Positions 37,001 to 47,242 of a DNA stretch of 64,000 bases are shown in pieces. A program made the position numbers and the translations under genes. The notes below the pieces were generated by a model, which was not told the DNA's origin, did no database searches, and saw nothing but the letters and a program-made list of their open reading frames with translations. Each line of letters opens with the position of its first letter. Position 1 is the first letter of the stretch. The DNA lies in NCBI RefSeq assembly GCF_910592395.1, contig NC_088318.1:4672756-4736755 (forward strand). Reading direction: 5' to 3'. The stretch comes from Lineus longissimus. Lineage: Eukaryota > Nemertea > Pilidiophora > Heteronemertea > Lineidae.

Positions 37001-39589
37001 AGGGAAGTGCAGTGGCAGAGTGGAAGAGCGTCCGACTTGTGATCAGAAGGCTCTGCAGTCCAAGTATCAAGTGGCACTGCAGAGATTCTTCGTCCCTCGG
37101 ACACTCTATCCTCTCGTACTTTTACACCGGTGTGAGCTGCATCCAATAGTGTTTTCTGAAGTCTAAATCACTTGTCCGAGCACCAGTTGTCGCTTAACCT
37201 TCAAGCTTACTGATATCGAAAAAAAACCATGTCGGGACCTGTGAGCCGTTAAAGGGGTATCCGCGCCGTTCGTTGTTTCTGGTGATCCAGGAAAATAGAA
37301 ATGCAGCCTGCACAATGTCGTAGTGCAATTATTGTGCATTCGAATTGGTCGAAACTTGGTATTCATAGTATTTGTATATCAGTGCACACAATGGCAATGC
37401 TGAAATTTATCTTAACATGTAGTGCGTTTGAAATTTTTTCAAATATCAATCTCAAATTTCTAATTTTAACGAACGGCAAAGGCCTTTAACTAAGAATGTT
37501 ATGAGAACAGTTTCTTCTTACATATTATAACTTGGCTCTTATTTCTGGTTATTTTTCTTTGATCTTCTATCATTTCACTTCCAGTATTCCAGCATCATTA
37601 TGGGCGTATCCAACTGTGCGACGGTTATGTCCGGCATCATTAGCCCTATTGTAACTGGACACATAGTTGTCGAGGGGGTACGTATACCATCACACAACTC
37701 TTCTTGACGATAAAGCTCATGGGCAGACGGTAGTTGGTAAAGCCTCGACGCAGATTTTGGACGCTGGACGCTAAGTTTTGCACTGATCATTGGATTGCAT
37801 CGCCTGCATTCAATAAATCTCGCCTCCAGTCTTATGAATTGCAGTGGGCCCTATCGAATTGACGGAAGGACTGGACTGGAACGGTTTGGGACTTTTAGTA
37901 GCGGGATCGAGTTCCGTCTGTGACGCGGGAATGTTCAACCTGGTGTTATGACTGTGGTGGTGAGCTGACCTTGAGGTACTCATCACAGAGTGGAACCGAA
38001 GAATCCAGCCGTGAATAAATCTCCATGTCCCGTCTCAGTTGACCCGAACGGGTCACCTTGATGAACCCAACGTGTACAGGATTTTAAAAATCGCAACAGA
38101 ATCGAACCAATAACCACAACAAAGCACTTCACCACCAGGAAGAATGTGTATAACACCAGTGTATTATACGCGCCGGTCACCGATCCAAAGGTTGACCGCG
38201 CTCAACGTTGCTTCACTTCCACTCTGGGGCCACCGCGCCAACCACTGGGCCATAAAGGAATTCCCTCATGGCCGGCGGGTTAAGCCGTGCCATATATATG
38301 GGGGTACAATACATCATTCCACCCTTCGGACAGAGATGGATCGTCCGCGATCCTACTTAGCGTTTCATGCGTCTCAGTACCGAACTACAAATCCAGAGCT
38401 CGCATCGCGTGGGAAGGTCGCCAGATCTATTATACGCGCCGGCCACCGATCCGAAGGTTGACCGCGCTCAACGTTGCTTAACTTCCACTCTGGGGCCAAC
38501 GCGCCAACCACTGGGGCATAAAGGAATTCCCTCATGGCCGGCGGGTTAAGCCGTGCCATATATCTGGGGGTACTATACAACCAGCTCATCAACAAATAGA
38601 CGTGTGCAAATCTATTATAAGTAAGTCACGTTCGGATAAGTACGGTCACACCATCAACCGCCCCCTAGCCATTCCAGCCCAGTCCGTTCCGTGAAATCGA
38701 TGATGCCCGTTGGGCCACCTGTGTCCCTCTGATGACAGTGCACTAGTCTAGACAATAATTGAGGAAGTTCAATAAGGGATGGTCGTCTCATGTTACAGTA
38801 CAGTGCAAGTTATTGAGGTCAACGCTATAAACCGTCCAGCGTCCAAGTCTGCGTCCAGAAGTTACCAATTACCTGGGCAGACTGCTTATTGCAATGACTA
38901 ATGCTTGGTTGCTCAATTCAGCTGAAAGGGTGGATGTCGTCCTGGGTGCCGACAAATGGTACCCAGTTTCGAGATCGACTGGACAATAAGTACCCTGGGT
39001 GCCATTTCACTAGACAAACAGCACCCAGCTTCTTTTTGCCTGGCTTTCGGATCTTAGGGAAGGTTTTTAGAGCGCGGATGGAAACGGGGACGGTCGCCAT
39101 CTTGCAAAATGATGGTTATCGTGACAAGTGACCTCCGTGAGCGTGGGGCCAACCTCGGTTGTAGGTATAGAAAAAGTGTAGAAGAAGAAGCTGGGTGCTT
39201 ATTGTCCAGTCGATCTCGAACCTGGGTTCCATTTGTCGGCACCCAGGACGACATCCACCCTTTCGGCCTCAATTCAAGCACTTCTCTATTAACTAAGTTA
39301 CTTTTAACTTGGCGTTGTATCTTTCAACAGTGGTGCGTCAAGATATAGAATCTGAACTTTAATGTCATTTCAGACTGCCCTCGAATGGCGGACCGTGTTC
39401 TGCATGACTGTCGTGATTCACGTTTTCGGCTCTGCCTTCTACCTTTTCTTCGCCTCCGGTGAGAGGCAGCCGTGGACTGAGGAATACCAACAGCACTTCG
39501 ATGAGATTGACGTCACGGAGAATCCTGAACAGTTTACCTTAAACAAAGATGACGTTACTGGTGAAAAGTATCAGAAATTCGATGAATGA
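24842..39589 (+). CDS. SLC17-family anion transporter, sialin/VGLUT-like (12 exons, 511 aa)
   Basis: The coding exons are 24842-25007, 28121-28218, 30318-30402, 30790-30935, 31795-31882, 33674-33760, 34193-34323, 35149-35295, 35996-36128, 36836-36981, 37585-37677 and 39374-39589. All phases match and the total of 1536 nt is exactly 512 codons with the stop. This is the full MFS length of SLC17 carriers. Signature blocks: [10 protein letters not shown] (TM1), [20 protein letters not shown] (TM2), [16 protein letters not shown] and the C-terminal GERQPWTEE. Relatives move organic anions such as sialate, glutamate, nucleotides or phosphate across lysosomal, vesicular or plasma membranes. The substrate cannot be assigned. 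The TM4 block reads RTCQGLALG where relatives have RxLxGLxEG. A YDRF sequence in the cytosolic N-terminus could be a sorting signal, and there are NHT and NGT sequons in the first luminal loop. ATG 24845 has the better start context, one codon downstream. Confidence 0.88.
26100..27250. other. Unassigned intronic block of distinct texture
   Basis: The plus strand is pyrimidine-rich and unlike its surroundings. On the minus strand, about 26200-26450 shows a patch of open codons (with [19 protein letters not shown]) broken by several stops. It could be a decayed transposon gene or LTR; I cannot name it. Confidence 0.3.
27870..28106. mobile_element. CTTAGAAA-family MITE abutting SLC17 exon 2
   Basis: The right end reads cccctatttctaagagggt, the interior has ctgaaaaacctctacggggtgcat, and the left end is degenerate. 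It ends about 15 bp upstream of the exon 2 acceptor. Confidence 0.6.
28121..28218 (+). CDS. SLC17 exon 2: TM1 and luminal loop
   Basis: Acceptor tttctttccag. Encodes [16 protein letters not shown], then a loop with two N-glycosylation sequons. Donor gtatgt, phase 0. A MITE ends about 15 bp before this exon. Confidence 0.85.
29051..29478. mobile_element. Foldback element with about 105-bp arms in SLC17 intron 2
   Basis: 29051-29155 (gaatacttgacttgccaaac...) is inversely repeated at about 29370-29478 (...gtttggcaagtcaagtattc) with few mismatches. The spacer of roughly 215 bp is unrelated. Confidence 0.75.
30083..30261. mobile_element. CAGTAGAACCTC-type MITE in SLC17 intron 2
   Basis: CAGTAGAACCTCtCTattaagg and the inverse end ctaagggAGGTTCTACTG enclose internal repeats of gtcctt-ta-agagag. 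Total about 179 bp. It ends about 55 bp before exon 3. Confidence 0.7.
30318..30402 (+). CDS. SLC17 exon 3: TM2
   Basis: [19 protein letters not shown] followed by TQIPG is the family's most recognisable block. Donor gtaagt, phase 1. Confidence 0.9.
30790..30935 (+). CDS. SLC17 exon 4: MFS loop, TM3 and TM4 start
   Basis: [10 protein letters not shown] is the conserved loop after TM2. The exon ends [10 protein letters not shown], where relatives carry a glutamate near the final position. Donor gtaaga, phase 0. Confidence 0.88.
31795..31882 (+). CDS. SLC17 exon 5: TM4 and WVPPLERS loop
   Basis: [20 protein letters not shown] matches the canonical GvtfPa...WaPPlER. Donor gtaata, phase 1. Confidence 0.9.
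33674..33760 (+). CDS. SLC17 exon 6: TM5
   Basis: [16 protein letters not shown] with EWPSVFYCF. Phase 1 in and out. Confidence 0.87.
33935..34130. repeat. Tandem duplication, 99-bp unit, two copies
   Basis: 33935-34033 and 34034-34130 are nearly identical (both contain gtacacaccgatgtacacat and gacatgatagaaacaagttt). The repeat ends about 60 bp before SLC17 exon 7. Confidence 0.85.
34193..34323 (+). CDS. SLC17 exon 7: TM6 and central cytosolic loop
   Basis: [20 protein letters not shown] followed by ITQEELEYL, the standard start of the mid-protein loop. Donor gtatgg, phase 0. Confidence 0.88.
34687..35057. mobile_element. AATAGCAT-family element, copy 2 (371 bp, inverted relative to 8531-8901)
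   Basis: Near-identical reverse complement of 8531-8901, with the same length and the same ends. It lies in SLC17 intron 7, about 90 bp before exon 8. Confidence 0.78.
35149..35295 (+). CDS. SLC17 exon 8: TM7
   Basis: [18 protein letters not shown], then [15 protein letters not shown], matching the family's PW..i..s.p..ai....W.fy.ll..lP.Y pattern. Confidence 0.88.
35996..36128 (+). CDS. SLC17 exon 9: TM8
   Basis: [20 protein letters not shown] and ADLL, then RARKLFSTL, the conserved RK block. Phase 1 out. Confidence 0.88.
36222..36401. mobile_element. CCGGTGTAACA-type foldback element in SLC17 intron 9
   Basis: CCGGTGTAAcatctg at the left, cattACACCGG at the right, about 180 bp. The interior contains short gtttc-cactc inverted words and is related to 22449-22610. 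TA flanks both sides. Confidence 0.65.
36836..36981 (+). CDS. SLC17 exon 10: TM9-TM10
   Basis: [11 protein letters not shown] and the NALDIAPQ block, equivalent to N.lDiaP. Donor gtgagt, phase 0. Confidence 0.88.
37006..37078 (+). repeat. tRNA-like SINE head or tRNA pseudogene
   Basis: An A-box-like TGGCAGAGTGG, the phrase gtccgacttgtgatcagaagg and a degenerate B box (gtccaagtatc) are spaced as in a tRNA. The ends gcagtg and cactgc can pair as an acceptor stem. The B box and anticodon arm are imperfect, so I call it a SINE head, not a functional tRNA. Confidence 0.5.
37585..37677 (+). CDS. SLC17 exon 11: TM11
   Basis: [20 protein letters not shown] with PIVTGHIV, matching the GisN...t..gi..P..tG pattern. 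Donor gtacgt. Confidence 0.88.
38157..38310 (-). repeat. 5S-rRNA-like SINE copy 1
   Basis: On the minus strand the sequence includes ggaagTgAAGCA and ggatcggtgaccgg. These resemble the 5S internal promoter elements (AAGCTAAGCAG, TGGATGGGAGACC). They are preceded by tggcccagtggttggcgcg. A second copy lies at 38428-38582. Confidence 0.55.
38428..38582 (-). repeat. 5S-rRNA-like SINE copy 2
   Basis: Same sequence as 38157-38310 with about ten differences. ggaagttaagca is closer to the 5S box here. Both copies lie in SLC17 intron 11 in the same orientation, 271 bp apart. Confidence 0.55.
38898..39287. mobile_element. Foldback element with about 95-bp arms in SLC17 intron 11
   Basis: 38898-38993 (aaagggtggatgtcgtcctg...) is inversely repeated at about 39190-39287. 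A shorter inner copy of the arm sequence (accctgggtgccattt) lies at about 38992. It ends about 85 bp before the last SLC17 exon. Confidence 0.7.
39374..39589 (+). CDS. SLC17 exon 12: TM12 and C-terminus
   Basis: [17 protein letters not shown], then SGERQPW and an acidic tail ending KFDE before the TGA stop at 39587-39589. Confidence 0.88.
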   Translation, partial: TALEWRTVFCMTVVIHVFGSAFYLFFASGERQPWTEEYQQHFDEIDVTENPEQFTLNKDDVTGEKYQKFDE

Positions 39590-40097
39590 ACAACTGCACG
39601 TAGCCTATAATACATGTACATGTATACATGTACGTGACAAATTTTAGCAAGAGTTGTGTAACTGATCGTCACCAAAGTGGAGTTTGACAATGTTCAAGCT
39701 TAAGGTACATTTTGAATATGTCGTCGATTTTCAGTTTGATCCATGACCAGTGTAAACCCAAAGGTTTGAGAAGCTTATACAATGTAGTTTGTGGCCTTAG
39801 CTTAGTTTGTGGTCTTTGATCGGAATTTGAAGAAGTTCTAAGCCCTGCTAAGTGTCGGGTCGAGAGATATGCGATCCTGTCCCCTCTCCTCAAGTAAAAT
39901 GTAGTCTACCGTGAGTGAAAATCGCGCAGCCGGTAAGAGGACATCCTGAGATCAGGCTTTTTTTACTCCTACGTTTGAAATATTGAGAGGCGGAGTATCG
40001 TGAAAACAACTGGTGCCAGGATGGCAAGAGGAAGGCTTTGAATTAACCAAACTACACTACAGCGACACTGGATTACAGGTTAGATGCAGTCCAGGTA
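39590..40097. other. 3' flank of the SLC17 gene, nothing recognised
   Basis: It starts with an atacatgtacatgtatac run (39610-39634). No AATAAA is seen close to the stop. Confidence 0.4.
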
Positions 40098-40441
40098 CAG
40101 CACTCTTGCTTGACATTAATTTCAAAGAGAAATCTAGGCCCCAAGGTCCGAAAGGAGAAATCGAGAAAATTGCGAAGTCCTGCGGAAAAGGTGACATCAT
40201 CTCAGATGCGGAATAATCGCGACCACATGGTGTCATGAAAAAGAACCCTAAAACTAACCACGAAAATTGCCAACCCTATGAAACCTCATTCGAACCATTC
40301 GCTACCTCACTCGGCCCTTTTTTGCGGATAGGTACAATCGGAGCCTGGAAGAGTCATTTTACCGTTTTTCAGAGTGAACGATTCGATGAAATGGTTGAGA
40401 GAAAATTAGCTGGCTCGGGGTTGGAGTTTTGTAAGGAGTGA
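40098..40441 (+). pseudogene. Cytosolic sulfotransferase (SULT) C-terminal pseudogene fragment
   Basis: One frame reads GPKGEIEKIAKSCGK, a TAA stop at 40214-40216, then VMKKNPKTN and KSHFTVFQSERFDEMVERKL, ending at a TGA. These match the last 100 or so residues of cytosolic sulfotransferases, including the KxxxTVxxxE dimer motif. The PAPS-binding RKGxxGDW block is altered to RIGTIGAW. The internal stop and the absence of upstream SULT sequence support a dead copy. With no intron in this stretch, it could be a retrocopy. Confidence 0.75.
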
Positions 40442-42391
40442 GATCCAGAGTGGCCGTTCGCAAACACGACGCTCTACCGCGGCCCCGGCGTTCCCTCTGC
40501 ACTTAAAGTGTTTATTCTCCAGAGAATATTTAGGCGTTCTCCAAGGCGGATGAGCGTTTCTTTGCCTGCAACTACGGTTAGGTGCCAGTCGGGTTTATTG
40601 GTTCAAAGACTCCGATGAGTCCATGCAAGATGTTTCTCACTTGGTGGTGTGGTTTTCTTCCCCTGGCATAGACACCAGCTACAAGGAACCTCCATAAGAT
40701 CAATTCTGGGTTCTCCCCGTGATCGAACCTGTGCCATATTCCGTTGTAGCAGCAGTACGGATGTAGCTATATGTTATAAGACTCCTTTGAAGTGTGGCGG
40801 ATTAAGGTATGGTTCTAAAGAGAGGCATGACCTGCAATACTTCAGAAATTAAAAGTGCATAATCCTTTGTCCCCTGGACACGCCGTCTTGGAATATTATC
40901 AGTTACACTGGTGTCGAGACCAGAGTGCTGCTTGTGATATCGACCGGCTGAGTGCTGCTAGCCGCTTCACATAGATGGCGTAGCGTGAGCAATCACCCAT
41001 TCGAGTACGAATAACAAATACAATGTATGATTTATTTGATTATTTGACTATTTGAATGAAAAGGCATGTACGTGATAAGGTAAATGTAATCAATAATTAA
41101 AAAAGACTTTCTTTAAGTAATGTAACGTAAGGATGATTATTGGTGATGTTCTGACGATAATGGAAGTAATAAATCGTAATAAGCACCCACACTGATGAAC
41201 TTCTCTTTATCGATATAATCACTCTCTCGTCAGATTATCATTTCCTAATTATCACGGGGCGTCGAGACGACGAGTCAGTTTTGACACTAGAGGCGCTGAT
41301 TTTGTTCCTTACAACGCCTCTAGAACCAGTGGGTTGCGACCATCTTGAAAAGGAGTACCGCGGGTGTGGAAAAGGAAATAATTTTTGATTTTCAAAGAAG
41401 CTCTCGCATCACCGCATAGCCCGCGCTGATGATTGCTGCTCTACGCGGCACTTATAGTTCTCCATAAACTCAGCTGAAAACACACCAAAAAGTGTCAGGA
41501 TTTATTAACAAAGATCATATTTTGTTATTTATGGATAAAATAAACCGTTTTATGAAAGAAGCTGAGACTCATAAGGCCTGAATAAGACATACAGTCTGAA
41601 CTGGTGACGCAGTAGATGACGTAGGATTATCAAACCTGAATCTCAGGATGCCGATATCCAAGATGGCGGCATTTGATTACTTTCAGTGTCTGAAATTTAA
41701 TTCAAATTTCGTCACTGTGCGAGTTTGTCTTATCGTCACAGAGAGAATATGCGAGACTGGCCCTCCTCTCCCCTAAAACACGTGTTACGTCCTTTTCACT
41801 CTCTTTGAAAGATCAGTAAATTGAGTGTCTGATATTCAGGATGCTACTTCATAAACGGCTGGACTAGTTGTTGTAGCCAGAAAAAACTCTCCTGTCAGCG
41901 GACCAGGTAATCGGCCTGCTCAAATTTCCGAAGAATTACTCTTACAACTTCCGTGCCTGAGGTTGCAAGAGAAACCCGCGGAGCATGCGTGCTTGTGTAT
42001 TTAAGATATTGACAAATATTGTGAAAATAAACATGGCATTTTGCTGTTTCTTCGCTATCCTACCTCACACGAAGAGTAGAATAGACACGACTTGCTGTAG
42101 AAGAGGGATATCAGATTTGTCGAAACCATCCCTTTCTTTGTTCGAGTAGGCCGGCGAAGATAACTTTTGCTGGATAAATCGATGGCTTGGAGAATTTTAA
42201 AACAGCGCCACGATCGGCAAGAGTTTGAATAAAATATGGAACTTTTGTTTCAACTTCTGCCGATTGTGGCGCTGATTCAAACTCCTCAAAGAGTACACAG
42301 GGACGATGAAGTCAGATAAAGACATACATGTACAAGCAATTACGTACACGCGGCTCCACCATTCTACATGTATACCAGTCTGGCAATTCCT
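40442..42391. other. Intergenic, nothing recognised
   Basis: A short hairpin (ctagaggcg / cgcctctag) lies at about 41287-41323, and an inverted pair sharing ctgccgattgtggcgctg lies near 42210-42290, related to 63155-63185. No gene was found. Confidence 0.4.
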
Positions 42392-42592
42392 GTGACAGAA
42401 TACGCATTGTAAGTTACCTTGCCTGGTTCTACTTCAGCGGAACACAATAATGGAATCGGAAAATGGGTTTACCATGATAGGGATGAGCAGACGACCTGAA
42501 GCCCATGTTAGTTAACCTGGGCCAAATACCATGTAGTCCGCGTACAAGTAGGACGAACCAGAAGGAAGAACTTACAATGCGTAGCCTGTCAC
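42392..42592. mobile_element. Inverted-repeat element with GTGACAG.. ends
   Basis: gtgacagaatacgcattgta at the left is mirrored by the inverse of tacaatgcgtagcctgtcac at the right, about 200 bp in all. No coding capacity. Confidence 0.5.
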
Positions 42593-43187
42593 ATGTACGT
42601 ATTGGATGAATCACTACACAGGCTATGCGTACTTGTAGATGAACGCTGTGATGTGTAAAGGATCATGTTACACTGCGTAGTTACAAGTGTATGTGTAACG
42701 GATTTACTTCTGTTATACCTAATCAAAGCTACATCCATTTATAATTCTTTTTTGGAAAATTTGCCCAGCTCAACAAAGTTGTTATTTGGTCTCCAGTCGT
42801 GGGACGCATGGGCTGGCAATTGTGTTTATCCGACGTGTTTCATTTGAACTGGCCGACTCTGAACATAAAAACTCTTGACAATCCCTATTGCTCTTGTATG
42901 ATGAAAATAAATACAGCATAACAAACTCATAAACGCGACTTTTTGCCTTGATTTTTGTGCGGGGTTTATCAGCCTGAGTGATGGAACCTCTTCATCCTCA
43001 AAATGTTGTCAAAAAGTTATATAAATACTTAGCAACATCTCAAGAATTCGCTTGCCCGGTGGCAATGTTGGTCCACATTTTTGATGATGCCGCTCAGGTG
43101 TATCACATGACCTGCAACAATGGCGGCGGGACCCGAGAGGGGATTGGATTACTGACGTGAAGATGTTTACTCACTTATTGTCAATAA

Positions 43188-44054
43188 TCATGAAATGTTC
43201 AGTTCTTTTTGATAACTTCGTGACTTATTATTGTTGCCTAGCTGTGGTTGTAACTCTGATTCAGCATACGCATGTACTTTTATTCGTTCAGCTTTGATAT
43301 CTGAAGAAGACGGGCCATGCCAGCGCCTGGTTCTCAATCCTGCAATTTGGTCTATATGACCTTTTGGCGACACTTCGTGTTTTAATGACATTCGACAGTT
43401 AAGAACCTGCATCATATATGTATGACTAAAAATGTCGTTTCGTGTAAAGGTTTGAAAAGTAGGGAAGAATGCAAGTTTATTCTTCCTAAATGAAATACTT
43501 TGAGATAGAAATCGATGCCAGAACGTTATGGCTGAAAATCTCCTATTACTTTAAGAGGGGACCTATTAAAAATCTTTGGCGTGCCGTACTGGTAACCAGG
43601 ATGACATGAGGAAAATCGAAGAGCTGAAGAAAAAAAGGAATGGTCATCGTATTACGGAAATGGAGGAACTCCATTACGGCCGCAATAATTAGTCATTAGT
43701 TGCTATGAAATGCCTACGCCTTTTTCTCAGAATATCATATCAGTCGTGTAGCGTTAACTTAGGTGAATAATCAAGTTAAAATCCATCAGCTCCTTGAGTG
43801 AGATATTTGATATCGTATATATTTGATACCCCGTGTTTCTGTTTTGTCATATTTCCGGTCACACTCACCTTGCTGTGAAATCTAATGAAAGATATAACAC
43901 GGTCATCCGATAATGTAAATATGGGCCTATAAAGAAATTGTGTGTAATGTTGTTCACCAAATTTGCAATAGGTCCATTCAGCGAAGGACTCCGGTATAAG
44001 TAAATACAGATCTTGGACTATCTTGTTGGAAAATGTATCAGATACGCTACCAAC
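43188..44054 (-). CDS. Possible last two exons of an unrecognised gene
   Basis: Exon 44054-43869 (acceptor catcacag, donor gtgagt, 62 codons, phase 0) would splice to 43406-43188 (acceptor tatgatgcag, 72 codons and a TGA). The joined peptide has EWTYCKFGEQHYTQFLYR, then FHSK joined to VLNCRMSLKHEV, and a polar C-terminus ending KELNIS. I recognise no family and found no upstream exon, so this may be chance. The support is only two open frames with good, phase-compatible splice sites. Confidence 0.3.
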
Positions 44055-47050
44055 CTGTGATGACAATGAATTTAATGTGACAGATAATGTTTTCTATGTG
44101 TGGTTTTCTTGAGGATGGCATGTTACTCAGCGTTGTAGTCATAGAATTTCCGCGGTCATTTCCGTACAATATGACCTAGCTATGAAAGTGCAAAATCTGG
44201 GTGATATTTTTAGACGCAGATGACCGTTGAGCGAAAAGGGAAGGATTAGGAACATTGGTTCCTCTTTCTCACACCAGGGCAAATTAAAATAACTTCATTT
44301 TCAAGAGTGCTCATTTCGGATGAACCAGACCGAGATGTCAGTGAATGGAAAGATATGCAAACATACATGTATAACAACTTCGACTGCCAACAAAAAAATG
44401 GTCGAAAGAAGTTTTTAATGTGCCAAAAATCTTTCAGGGGGCGACTTGGCGTCTTGATTGACCAGTCGGAAGAAGAGATGGCGTCACACCCGAATTTCCA
44501 ATACCAATCAGCCTTAACGATGTACATAATTGTATTGTAACTTCCAAATTCATGTGCGACTTAAAGTTCGTCTTGGTGTCGGTTCGCCGTTTTCGTCGTC
44601 ATCACCAACCTTGGTTGTCATCTGAAAATTGTCCAGTGTCATGAGAGACGAGGTTTTTTTCATCTTGGGAGGGGTATATGGTCGTTTTTAAACTTCTGGC
44701 ATCAAAAGGTGCTGGGGAAAGGGCATATGGAGATGAAAAACATGATTCATTTAACTGTGCCAAATATTATCATAAAGAAAAAACCAATGGCATGTATGTA
44801 CATGTATCTTTACACAATACTACAGGTACATGTACGTGCCTGCGTGTTAAATCATCAATCCGCCAGAGTCAGTTTTTTCACTTTTCTGGCCGAAAATATG
44901 CTCCGGTCTGATTGTGCGATGATAGTTCGGCTGACGTTCACCCTTGTCAGGCTTTCAAATTCCCGCAAACAGAAGTTGTGTTTACCTATCAATCTACCGT
45001 GCCATGCCAGCACAAAGCAAAAACTCAAATTCATGATAACCAATGATCATCCTTATGAAAACCAAAATAGACTAATCCATGTTGAAATATTTCAAATGCA
45101 ACGGGACAAAGAGCGCCTAAATTGGCTTATATTGAAAACAGCACATCTTTTTGTCGTCAGGTATGGTCGTAGTAAGTTATAATAAGGTAACAAGAGGTGT
45201 GTACGTTTGCCATCCTTCACCAAAAGAAACATAATAATGGCAATAACTACATGTGAATGTTTACAATTTGACCTGAGTCGAGTGCGAGTAAACATCAGCG
45301 GGGTAGCATCATTGTCATTTTGTTCTCACAGAATAGAAGGGCGTTCTGATGACCGGGGCTATAATCAGCTTTATCCACCAAAACGTGATAACCTCTATGA
45401 GATTGTGTCATTTCATAATTCTATCTTTATTGAAATCTAGAATTCGTATTCGAGTGGATATGTTTATAAATTCTTGCGCACAATGGTGTTTGTACTTTGT
45501 TAAATTTACCTTCTTGAACATTATTGTGTCTCGTTTTGGCCATGTCGCGAATTTCGGGTGTCTTCTGGTGCAATTGTAATTCAAGTGAAAGAAGTTATCA
45601 AGTTCGTTCGTTTTTCACGTGAAAGTTTGGAAGTCTGGGACACGCTCCAAGTCGTAACGCTAAAGACACAATGATGTATCAAACAACATGAAAGTTCGTT
45701 AAAAATATTACAATAATCATATCCAATTATAGTTCTAAAATTTCTTTTATTTTGTATACACTATAAACGCATGGGAGAGAGTGACAACGGGAAAGGAAAT
45801 TCCGCGGCCTGGGTTGGCTACGATAGACTCAAATTGTCAAGACTAACTTGTACAAAATACCATTCTGTCAACAGGCATAGCCTCCCCCCCCCCCAAAAAA
45901 AAACCCCCACAAAAAACGAGAGAAAAATCCGGACAGTAGCATTACGCAGGAGCCAAAACGGCTTTGTAAATGAAACCGGTACAATACCTATTCTCGCGGC
46001 CACCTTTTCCTTGTTATGCGGATTTTTTTCTTCTCAGTTCGAGTAAAAAACGATGGAAAAGATAAACAAGATATCTGCGTACTGTTTAGTTTTGTCACTA
46101 TACACATTCCTACCAAGCTCAGAATGTGAGAATCCCCACCACGGCTCTGTTTCTCAGTTCAGTTGTTTGGGTTTCTGTCGGCCGTGCTTACCAAATAAAC
46201 ATCTTTGGGTCTTCGGAAATATACCATCAACCAACGATGGGGGAGAGCTTACGCATTTCCCTTCTCAATAACAACAGTTTGGTTGATTTTATATTAGCAT
46301 AATCTTTAATACACAGTAACCGCCAGCGCGGCTCAAATTTAATTTCAAAATGCCGCCATCTTTGTTTTTAAAACATGGCGGGGATATGAGGTCGACACTT
46401 TTAGGCAGATTGGGAGTGCGGATAAAAACAATGGTGTTTGAATTCACAGATCCTGTAACAATAAAACCGGGTAGAATAATACAAAGCTTTTAATCTGACG
46501 GGACCTTAGACGTTGCCAAATAACCAAATATAAACGCTGGGAGCTACTCAAATCAGAGCTGGTGATGTTCATCAAGCACCCGGGAGGCGCTAAAATAAGG
46601 ATTTGGTGTTTCTCACGGTCGGAACGTTTATAAAAGTGCCAAGATGGGACGAAACAAGTTTTTGTTAATGTAATCACTACAGATATCTTTGTTATTGTTT
46701 CATACTTTTCTATTGTTTTAAACTTAAAAAGATTAATGACGAGACAGACATCTCAAGAACTGAATTGCCTAATGCAGAATTGTGATGGGTGAACTCGGCA
46801 AAATGGCAGTCAGTGGTTATATTGTATGTCCTCGCATCACAGCGGTGCATGAAGCAGGAAAATAACTCCTTAGCCTGTGTTGTCCCTTTTAGAAGATGCC
46901 GATGCATCATCTGTTCCCCGTGTTTCGGTGTTTCCCCTATTGTTCCCCTGCTTATGGATTAAGTGACAACTAACCAAACATCAACTATTCAAGGCCTGAT
47001 CTATTGTTGGGTGGCACACAGAAAATACTCACAGATACTCCAACTGATTG
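44055..47050. other. Intergenic, nothing recognised
   Basis: A C9/A9 tract lies at 45885-45903. Several open frames up to 157 codons show no family resemblance. Confidence 0.4.
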
Positions 47051-47221
47051 CCGGTGTAGAAGTTTAAAATGTCCTGGGATAGAATGTCCGGGAAACAATG
47101 GATTATATTATGCGCTTTAATCTCTGAGCTATTGGCGGCCATGGCCTCTATAGAACCAGATAGCGGAATACAATAGGGCCGGACACTTTTTCCAGGGGGA
47201 CATTTTCTTCTTTTACACCGG
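47051..47221. mobile_element. CCGGTGTA-family MITE, copy C
   Basis: Perfect CCGGTGTA/TACACCGG ends flanked by ATTG on both sides (47047-47050 and 47222-47225), a 4-bp target duplication. Copy D follows only 21 bp downstream in the same orientation. Confidence 0.8.
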
Positions 47222-47242
47222 ATTGCGGAAATTTAATGTGGG

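Noticed and set aside
40690-40740. B-box-like ggttcgatc on the minus strand, considered as a tRNA gene
   Set aside because: No A box at tRNA distance and no acceptor stem.
44988-45043. Minus-strand short hydrophobic start followed by a gtaaac donor
   Set aside because: Could be a signal exon, but its phase does not match the orphan exon at 44054 and no partner was found.
44709-45182. 157-codon plus-strand frame
   Set aside because: Low-complexity start, no domain and no splice context.
46053-46271. Plus-strand frame with a hydrophobic N-terminus
   Set aside because: Signal-peptide-like by chance; no downstream domain.
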